Positions 56,458 through 64,000 of a stretch of DNA of 64,000 nt are shown here, one piece after another. Below the pieces are notes generated by a model. It was not told the origin of the DNA. It made no database searches and was given only the letters and a program-made list of their open reading frames with translations. Location of the stretch: assembly GCA_965644295.1 (NCBI GenBank), contig CBFFRP010000058.1, positions 62,001-126,000 on the forward strand. The letters run 5' to 3'. A program made the position numbers and the translations under genes. How positions within the stretch are numbered: the stretch's first letter is position 1; each line of letters opens with the position of its first letter. This DNA comes from Paraphysomonas bandaiensis (lineage: Eukaryota; Chrysophyceae).

Positions 56458-58447
56458 ATGATGTCATCTATGGAACGTTTTGCTGCAAAAAAGATTCAGA
56501 TATTAGAGGAAAGAAAAAAAGCATTAGAGAAGAAGAGGGTTATACCAGCAGTGTATAGTCTATCAACAGTAAAACAAAATGAATTGAATAAATTCTTTGG
56601 ATATCCTGAACCACCTACTATTATATATGCTTTGGGTCGATCTGGTTCAGCGGCTGTATGGTGGCATTATGATAATGACTCTGATATTATTGAATGGGAA
56701 GTGCATCGTTACCGAAAGGATCTTTCAGGTGATACTTGGAAACATAAGGGGTCGATAACTGTAAAGTTTCTCAAGAAAATTAAACAAATTATATTCGAGG
56801 GGTTATCTAATGGAAGAGAGGTAACTAAAATTACTGTACATGTATATTCTTCTAATTCTTTCCAGTACCGGTTTTCTGTTAAAACTCGGAACAAGCAAGG
56901 TTATAGCCAGGAGTCGGTGTACTCTAATCCGGTTATGGTTGAAGCAGATCTCCCCTTTGGCTGGAGACGTGTGCTCAACGAAAGCACACAGCAGTTCGTA
57001 TACAGTAATAGTAACCTTAACCAGGTAATTTTATTTAAATCATTCTTCATATCTTGGATCTGACCAATTATAATATAGACACTAACGTCCCGTCCTGATA
57101 TCGACCCATACTTTCTTGAGGAATATGTAGCTGAGATCTTTGATAGTAAAGAAATCCACCATCTGAAAGAACTTTATGATGAGGTATGCTATTTGTACAT
57201 TCCATACTCTCCTGAGCAGTGTGTAGGAGGTTCTCCACTTCGGAAAGGTAACTATTTTGAGGTACAAGGAGATACTCTATGAGGTAGGAGAGAAGATGGA
57301 ACGACGGGATATACAATTTATTTTCAGGGTACGATGCACTGTTTTTGAGTATTTTCTTTATGGAACTCCCATAGCACTACCTCAACGATGAGTTGGAGAT
57401 TACAACCTACCAGAAATTTATGGATATCACTGCTTATATTAAGAAAGAAAAGAAGGAGGGCCGAATTTTTAATACCGACATAAAATCTAAAGAAAAGCGA
57501 ATACAGAAAAAGCTTGTAAGGAAGAAAGATTTCTCTGTCGGAAGTTGGTGAGTTGAATAGACTGACTTCTACAACTACGCGATATATAATTTAAAATGCA
57601 CAGGCTTGTGACGTGGCACCCTCTGGCCGAACGATGGCAGTATGTAAACATGGAGTGTGAGACGGAAGTTTTGTGGTGCATACCAAATCAGGTCAAATTC
57701 TACCTCACACCGAGTGAGTGGGATAAGGTACACTCAATTATTATAACTTCACAGTGTCAGTCTGATATGGTTTTATTGTTACAGTTGCATAATACCTTTG
57801 ACTTCGGCATGGTGGAACGAATTAAACTACAGTTTGAAGCAATAAACAGATCTCGATCAGGATACGTCGATGAGACCGAGTTCAACGCATTTTTGGATGC
57901 TGTTGATGCTGGGGTGCGAACATGTAGTGTATGCACAATAAGTAGCTGATCAATATTTTAGGGAGATGTGATCACCAGACAACTCTTCTTTCGTTCTGTG
58001 GATAAAAATCGAAACGGGTGTGTTCAGTTTTCAGAGTTTGCAATGTTGATGTGCAAACTTGCCAAGCGGAAACCAAAGACCGGAATGCTGCATAAACTGG
58101 AGTCTTTTGGCTTACTTCAGGAGATTGCACAGAACGGGCCTGTGTTTCCACTTGAAGCATCTACAAATTCTCAAAATAGAGATCCACATGGAAAGTATCG
58201 GACTGGTGATAAAGACGAGGTTGCATCAATAGAAGAGATAATTGTGAAGCCTTCATCTATACTGGATAAAATATTCAAGTCTAATACGTTTTATTGCCTT
58301 TTCAGACCAACGAAGGCAAAAATTGCTGCCATGTCCTCACGAATTCTGGAGTTTACAGCTTTACAACAGCGGGTAGGCCCACATAGAAGATACTGCATGT
58401 GTGGTTGTCGAAATTTAGATATCATTGATGAAATCATAGAGGAATGA
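56458..58447 (+). CDS. FN3 / WW / EF-hand protein
   Basis: Eight exons (56458-56820, 56866-57024, 57079-57183, 57227-57328, 57375-57547, 57604-57727, 57785-57913, 57962-58447) give 546 residues. After a basic coiled start (AAKKIQILEERKKALEKKR) an FN3-like domain spans about 45-150 (PPTIIYALGRSGSAAVWW, EGLSNGREYRFSVKTRNKQG). A WW-like segment follows (LPFGWRRVLNESTQQFVYSN), then a second aromatic block (WHPLAERWQYVNME). Two EF-hands lie near 345-420: NRSRSGYVDETEF (first ligand Asn) and DKNRNGCVQFSEF (canonical loop). The C-terminus has CMCGC and an acidic helix. It is likely cytosolic and calcium-sensing. The 45-nt intron 56821-56865 is a multiple of 3 without stops; removing it restores the FN3 core. 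Confidence 0.8.
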
Positions 58448-59863
58448 ATGAAATGATGTCGTTGCATAGAGGACATCAATCAATCCTTCTAGTATTGATA
58501 GTAGCGAGTTTTGAGCCATAAATAAGAATATATATGGTGTAGAAATATTGAAGACGCCATGATACATATATCTCTGTGCGATGCATATTCGTAAGTGCAA
58601 TTTTATATTGCTGTACCAAGGTAAGCCTATATATTGGTTATTTGGTTAAACTCTTTCTATCTCATGTGTTATCACACAGAAACGAGGGAAGATTAATATA
58701 GAATATAATATATAGGTAGGACTAGTGCAATAATCGTAAATATGTAAAATGTAGGTATGTCTCTACAACGAATTCATGTAGTAATAATATAGTGCAAGTA
58801 TGTTGCAGCCGTTTAGTTCTAATAGAAATACGTAATACTTATTAAACCTTATTAAACAATATGAAGAATAGCTTAGAATGATTTTAACATACAGGCAATT
58901 TGAATTTGCGAGTTAGTTTAAGCATTTCGGGTGACTGCATCACTTTTGTGTAGTAGCAACGCACAGCTCACAATAACACTGGGACTTCAACATGATTTTC
59001 AGTGCTGTATTCTTAAACCATATGATACAAATAAGAGTCGATAGCAATGGCTTATTCATCAACACGGTAATCATATATACAAGTTTCAGTAGTTGGCGAA
59101 GTTGTGGTCAATTTATCACAGAATAAATATCTGTGTATGCACTAAACAAGAAGTATCAGTAGTGCGCTATTAGATGATAATGTGCAGGATATATTCATCT
59201 AATGCAGTCCAAACTTTACCATCACTTGACACCTTTACCATCAAGTCCAAACCACAATCACTACAATGCTATTATCTCAATAGAAATATAAGATCATTAG
59301 CCTTTGGTATACAACATATCTTTTACCAGTTATATGCTTGCAGCAGTTGGATATCTGTGGGTGGGAAAAAGTTGACCTGGCAAAAAATCCCAGAGTTTTA
59401 GCTGTATACTCTGTTTTGATGGTCAATATACTGTATTTCTGCTCAAACAACGAAAAAAGGGAGATCTTGCACATAGTGTGTGTATTTTCGTGCGATGCAA
59501 GTATTCGTATGGTATTATTGCGACATAGTGATTATGTCTATGTACGGTTATGTATAGTAGTATACCGTATACCGTACCTATCTCTGTATATGCAATTATT
59601 CGGACAAACGGAGTTCTGTAATTGTAGAAGTGAAATATTTAGTAGAAAAAAAATGAAGTCAAGAAGTGTATATATTGAGAGAGTATGTGAATATGGTGAA
59701 GTTGTTTTATAATGTAGATGATAGTAATCCATACATATAGTCAAGTATATATATATATATAATGAGACTGGAGCTCATATGAGTTATCCATTCAATGGTT
59801 ATACTTATAGTATCTCTAATTAATCATAGAGATCATATATCACATCCTTAAAATCATAAAATT
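58448..59863. other. intergenic / promoter space
   Basis: No gene is supported. ORFs at 59174-59401 and 59338-59712 overlap each other and minus-strand frames. TA repeats at 59747-59760 lie about 100 bp upstream of the next start. Confidence 0.4.
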
Positions 59864-62800
59864 ATGACAGAATTAATGAAGGATGATACAATACAAATGA
59901 AATTATATTCTAATCATTTAAATGAATTAAAATTAATAGCAAATAAATATAAATTAGAATATATTTGTGATTATTGTGATCAAGCTTTAATTATATTGAA
60001 TGATAATGATAATCATCAACATGTACAATTGGAAAAAAAGAAACCTACAGCAATTGATATGATCACGGCAGGATTATCATCACAAGATATTAATTATAAT
60101 ATAAGATTTAGTCGACCATGGAGTTATAATGATAAAATTAAAAGAGGAACTTCATCAGTATTTGGTGTTGGAGCATTAAATCCTAATGATTATGAAAATG
60201 TTACATCAGAAAGTATATTGAATGCTCCGATAACTGATATGTGTCTCATTCAACGTAGTGAGACTGTTCCAGATGGGTACTACCGACTAGCAAGGACACC
60301 TTCTAACAAGAAGGCTGATCTTAACACTGGTTCAGGTGGAACTCATTTATATTTGTGCATCAAGAAGTCTACCAATGATGATGTTCCACCCATTTCGTCT
60401 ATTATTGTTATATACCCAGATAAGAAAGAGTATGTCCCTCCGGGATTTTCTGTGGTGAAGCGCGGTGGGAAACCATGCAATATCAACTCAGGCACTAGTG
60501 CGGAACGTATTTTCATTTGCTATAAACGCGATGCTTCATGTTACCCAATCGTTGATGTACAAGTGTATTTCCCGACAAAAAATGAATCTCCTCCTACGTC
60601 ATTCATGAAACTGTCAAGGTCAATTCGGAACCACCGAGTGGATCTCAATATGGGTACTGGTGCACCACTTATTGGTGTTTGTTATCGCCTTGACGTATCT
60701 GGCCTGGATTGCCTTATACCTCGAGACCCCCATGTGACTCTAGAGGGAATGAATTCCAGTGATATGAATTCTCGTCAATCCGGGGGAAGTTGGGCGGTGC
60801 GGGATTCCCAATGGAAAGGTGTGATAGAGCGACGGACATCAAATCAATCTAGTGTAGACTTGAGTGAGGACTGGGACTACGAAAAGGAGGTGAAACGTGT
60901 TAGTGTGATGCAAGACGTAGTTGAGGACGAAGTAGTTTCCACTCCTCCCGGAACCAGCAATGGAAGGGAGGAAACGACGTCCTCCCTCTCTGCGGATGAC
61001 GAAGGCGACAAAACACCTCATCAGCAAACACGGGGACATCGACGACTGTCGAGTACCGGTACCGTAGGTGATACAGAAGAAGGGGATAAGAGAACCCGTA
61101 GGTCAACGCTGCTAGATAACGTCAACAAAGATGATGATAGCATCAGCGGTCAGTCAATGACAACCTCTATGATTGACCCCAATGAACAGCGTGATACCTT
61201 AATTGGCCTAAGTTTACGTAGTGACCAGGTGGTTACTATTCATGGTGAGCCCATTCCAAGAGCCGACGGCTATTTCCTCAGGGCTGTCTTATCCGGTGTT
61301 TTTGGCACTGGCGAGGTGCTTAGTGTTAGTTTGTCTATCCTTGTGGCAGTGATTGAGGAAGGCTCACTATTGAAGGACTGTTTCTCTGGAAGATCCTCTT
61401 CAGAGAGTACTACAATGTTAGATGTGACTGTATGTGCACTGTGCGAAAGGTTAGATGGGTGCGTGGAGGTAGTAAATTCTAAAATTCTTGAAGTTTTTCA
61501 CCATATTATCAAGCGCTCTAAAGGAGTTCTGACTAAGTTTTGCACTCAAAATATATTTAGAGCGTTATCGTTCGTATGTTCAGCGTGCTCAACGAGGCCG
61601 GATTGGGTGGTTGCGGGTTATCCTACACCGGCGGAGGAGGATGGACAGGAATTGTACGCATTCTCAGTTCTCAGAGAATTAATAAAACAAGTGACTTCTC
61701 TGGCTGGGCGTTGTGACCTGGACCATCCCCTGCCTAATGTCTATATGTCGTGTGGGGATATTATTGAGGTGCACGAGGAACACTCTGTGAGTAATTATGA
61801 TCTTTCGCATCTTCTATCTCGTGGAGAAACCCATGTTATCATGTGTGACTTGGTGACCGAGTTTGTAGATGAAATTATGGATTCTGTTGAGACGTCAAGA
61901 GTTTCTGAAATAGCGTTGTTGGGCACTGCGAAGAAAACGTCGTCAATATTATCTCCTTTTTTTTGGAGTCAAATGAACTCAGTTTCCAAGTCACTCTTTT
62001 GTGATTATGAAGTGCAAAATGCTTTTATTCTCTTGGCTGCGTTATGTAAGTGGTCGTGGTTAGATATCAAGCCAGGAGACAGTGGAGAATTTGCACCAAG
62101 GCACCTGGGAAATAAACTTCTATCTATAGAGGCTCTGAGCGAGTTTTGTCGTGTTTCTGGTCCAAATTTACGCATGTCTAAGATTATGGGGTATCAAATA
62201 CGACGGCTAGTGGTCTCCTCCATGTTCTGGAATATTCAGTACTCACTTTTGGAGCCAAGAATATTCTCGAAACTTCTCAAGCTTGTGAGTGTCTTGTGGG
62301 AGAACTGGAGAGAGCATATCAGACTTGAATTTCCTGTATTATGTGAGCAACTTGTTATAAAGATTTTACAAGCACCGACTGTTAAAATGCCACCAGTGTA
62401 TCATATCATTGCAATGAAAGAGGTTATGAAGTGGTTCGAGCAGCCTCACATGCTCGTGGAGATGTTCGTTAATTTTGATATGGACGGAGTGGTAGTGTCC
62501 GATTGGAATATATTTGCTCATCTTATTCGGGCTGTGTGCACTTTCGCAGAAAAGTCGTCACGTCCTATAATTCCTGGAAGTGGGGCAGGCCCTTTTCCAC
62601 CTGAAGCTTCTTCAGTTGGATCTGTATCCACGATGTTCGGCTCTAATTGCGTGCAAGTGAGCCCACGAGATGTGAAGATCAGAGCCTTGGAAGTTGCGGC
62701 TCACATCACTCGGGCTATCATGGATGCTACTGGTCATGCGAATCTAATACACATGGACATTATTGCAAACGACGACTGTGCCGAAGACTTGTCCAAGGGT

Positions 62801-64000
62801 CAGGAAGAGGATGATGATGGCGATGATGACAGCAGTGTTTCTTCTGCGAAGAAGGCTGCACGAAGGAAGTCCTATAGTATTAAGAACCGCCGTGCCGTCA
62901 ATATGCAGGGGGCGGAATTGCTGCAACAAGCAATTAAAATATACCAAGAAAAAGATTCTATCGCCAAGGCAGTCAAATTCCTCATATCGAAAAATTTTAT
63001 GTCTGACACTCCGCACGAAATTGCGAGTTTTGTGCGAATATACAAAGATAATTTTGATCCTACGGCTATTGGCGACTTCCTTGGTGAGGGTGGACGTAAC
63101 GAAAAAGAAGAAGAATATTGGAATTTAATTCGATTCAGATATACCCGCGCGGTTAGTTTTGTGGATATGGAGGTGGAAGCTGCGTTAAGGCTGTACTTGA
63201 CTGGATGTGGGTTCCGTTTGCCTGGAGAAGCTCAGAAGATAGATCGATTTATCACTGCGTTTGTGAAGGTGTTTTGGCAAGACAATAGAAACACTGACTA
63301 CTGCCCTTTTGCTCACGAAGATACTGTGCATTTGCTCTCTTATGCAGCTATAATGCTAAATACCGATTTGCACAGAGCCAACCTGGATAAAAAGAAGAGT
63401 ACGAAAAAGATGACTAAAACGGATTTTATTAAGAACCTACGTGGCTGTGATCAAGGAAACGATATTAACCCGGAGTATTTGGGAAGGGTCTATGACGAAA
63501 TTGCACGCAATCGAATTGAGATGGCTGTTGACAAGCCTGGTGATGATATGACCCAATCCACTAAGGATGCAGCAGATGGAGATAGTACTGCGACAGACCC
63601 CGAGAGTAATAGAGTTTATGTGACAGAGCTATTGCGCAATTTAAGAAATTATGAAGATCTCTTGCGTTCTCTATCACCGTATACTCATAAGTTCTACATC
63701 ATGGGAGTAGATATTAGCATTAGCATGGAGTTAGTATCTTTCATGTTTGAAAGTGTATGGCATCACTTCCATGCTATTGTTGATGGTCTGCTTACTAGAA
63801 TCAGCAACGAAGAGAACGTGATATTTTCTGCATTAGATGTTCTTTGTAATGCACTCACGTCATGTATATTTCTTGACCTCAAGGTAGAAAAGTTGGCATT
63901 TGCAACCCAACTAGCGCGGTTTAGGCATATATGCGAAATAGCCGAGGCTTCTGACGGATCATCCCCCAATAAAAATCCCCAGAGTGGTGCTAGTTTCGCA
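59864..64000 (+). CDS. MABP-DCB/HUS-Sec7 protein (Arf guanine-nucleotide exchange factor), partial
   Basis: One uninterrupted exon of 1,379 codons starts at ATG and leaves the window open. Residues about 120-260 form a MABP beta-prism domain: ITDMCLIQRSETVPDGYYRL, KADLNTGSGGTHLYLCIKK, then PPGFSVVKRG and RIFICYKRD. A Ser/Glu/Arg-rich linker follows. Residues ~430-960 look like DCB/HUS helical repeats of large Arf-GEFs (YEVQNAFILLAALCKWSWLD, LLSIEALSEFCRVSG). The Sec7 domain is near 1025-1225, with motif 1 FRLPGEAQKIDRF (E1122 is the catalytic glutamate finger) and motif 2 LLSYAAIMLNTDLHRANL. It should activate Arf GTPases at Golgi or endosomes, with MABP giving membrane association. MABP joined to a BIG/GBF-type Sec7 is unusual. 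The first ~110 codons are markedly AT-rich. Confidence 0.9.
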   Translation, partial: MTELMKDDTIQMKLYSNHLNELKLIANKYKLEYICDYCDQALIILNDNDNHQHVQLEKKKPTAIDMITAGLSSQDINYNIRFSRPWSYNDKIKRGTSSVFGVGALNPNDYENVTSESILNAPITDMCLIQRSETVPDGYYRLARTPSNKKADLNTGSGGTHLYLCIKKSTNDDVPPISSIIVIYPDKKEYVPPGFSVVKRGGKPCNINSGTSAERIFICYKRDASCYPIVDVQVYFPTKNESPPTSFMKLSRSIRNHRVDLNMGTGAPLIGVCYRLDVSGLDCLIPRDPHVTLEGMNSSDMNSRQSGGSWAVRDSQWKGVIERRTSNQSSVDLSEDWDYEKEVKRVSVMQDVVEDEVVSTPPGTSNGREETTSSLSADDEGDKTPHQQTRGHRRLSSTGTVGDTEEGDKRTRRSTLLDNVNKDDDSISGQSMTTSMIDPNEQRDTLIGLSLRSDQVVTIHGEPIPRADGYFLRAVLSGVFGTGEVLSVSLSILVAVIEEGSLLKDCFSGRSSSESTTMLDVTVCALCERLDGCVEVVNSKILEVFHHIIKRSKGVLTKFCTQNIFRALSFVCSACSTRPDWVVAGYPTPAEEDGQELYAFSVLRELIKQVTSLAGRCDLDHPLPNVYMSCGDIIEVHEEHSVSNYDLSHLLSRGETHVIMCDLVTEFVDEIMDSVETSRVSEIALLGTAKKTSSILSPFFWSQMNSVSKSLFCDYEVQNAFILLAALCKWSWLDIKPGDSGEFAPRHLGNKLLSIEALSEFCRVSGPNLRMSKIMGYQIRRLVVSSMFWNIQYSLLEPRIFSKLLKLVSVLWENWREHIRLEFPVLCEQLVIKILQAPTVKMPPVYHIIAMKEVMKWFEQPHMLVEMFVNFDMDGVVVSDWNIFAHLIRAVCTFAEKSSRPIIPGSGAGPFPPEASSVGSVSTMFGSNCVQVSPRDVKIRALEVAAHITRAIMDATGHANLIHMDIIANDDCAEDLSKGQEEDDDGDDDSSVSSAKKAARRKSYSIKNRRAVNMQGAELLQQAIKIYQEKDSIAKAVKFLISKNFMSDTPHEIASFVRIYKDNFDPTAIGDFLGEGGRNEKEEEYWNLIRFRYTRAVSFVDMEVEAALRLYLTGCGFRLPGEAQKIDRFITAFVKVFWQDNRNTDYCPFAHEDTVHLLSYAAIMLNTDLHRANLDKKKSTKKMTKTDFIKNLRGCDQGNDINPEYLGRVYDEIARNRIEMAVDKPGDDMTQSTKDAADGDSTATDPESNRVYVTELLRNLRNYEDLLRSLSPYTHKFYIMGVDISISMELVSFMFESVWHHFHAIVDGLLTRISNEENVIFSALDVLCNALTSCIFLDLKVEKLAFATQLARFRHICEIAEASDGSSPNKNPQSGASFA

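Noticed and set aside
1-64000. tRNA genes
   Set aside because: I looked for B-box-like GGTTCRANNCC words on both strands and found none in a convincing cloverleaf context.

Overview
The window is nuclear DNA from a microbial eukaryote (a protist). Protein-coding genes have many very short GT-AG introns (mostly 43-76 nt, a few nearer 30 nt). Two identical 5S rRNA genes are present, and the conserved genes are eukaryotic: RPL27, SEC63, PRP18, QTRT1, ATG11/RB1CC1-like, a CK2 alpha exon and a Sec7 Arf-GEF. The DNA is AT-rich. Most genes start with A/T-ending codons and shift toward G/C-ending codons downstream. The lineage cannot be fixed from sequence alone. A possible sperm/cilium-type coiled-coil protein and a plant-like ATG11 architecture are compatible with a flagellated protist, for example from the SAR group, but this is inference.

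Layout. 1-19.4 kb is repeat-rich accessory DNA. It holds an LTR-retrotransposon remnant (1-3.4 kb), a gag-like ORF pair (3.6-4.5 kb), a frameshifted glycosyltransferase-like pseudogene (4.8-5.8 kb), an orphan last exon of CK2 alpha (6 kb), a second glycosyltransferase scrap (6.6 kb), small unknown genes, two MITE-like elements (7.7 and 18.0 kb), a Copia pol remnant with its 3' LTR (15.0-17.0 kb), a long perfect hairpin (17.5 kb) and two fresh tandem duplications (18.36-18.92 and 19.00-19.37 kb). 19.4-33 kb has a 2-oxoglutarate/Fe(II) dioxygenase, RPL27, a 900-residue coiled-coil protein, the 5S pair, a four-repeat protein ending in a CaaX box, and an EF-hand-like protein.

33.2-39.3 kb is one gene, rebuilt from 18 exons: an ATG11/RB1CC1-like selective-autophagy scaffold. 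Its first intron is 2.5 kb and is filled by a 21-bp minisatellite, while every other intron in the gene is 29-111 nt. 41-51.6 kb contains QTRT1, PRP18, a secreted EGF-repeat protein, a dead pogo-type DNA transposon and SEC63. 53.3-64 kb contains a mitochondrial-type membrane protein, a FN3/WW/EF-hand protein and the first 1,379 codons of a large MABP-Sec7 fusion that runs off the end.

Many neighbours are divergent (2OG oxygenase/RPL27, coiled-coil/CaaX protein, EF-hand/ATG11, QTRT1/PRP18) and share 0.5-1.2 kb promoter spaces. There are no operons. Functionally the genes cover translation (RPL27, 5S), tRNA modification (QTRT1), splicing (PRP18), ER translocation (SEC63), Golgi traffic (Sec7), autophagy (ATG11) and calcium binding. 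Exon models were assembled by hand from splice signals, reading phase and family similarity; every multi-exon model listed closes in frame.
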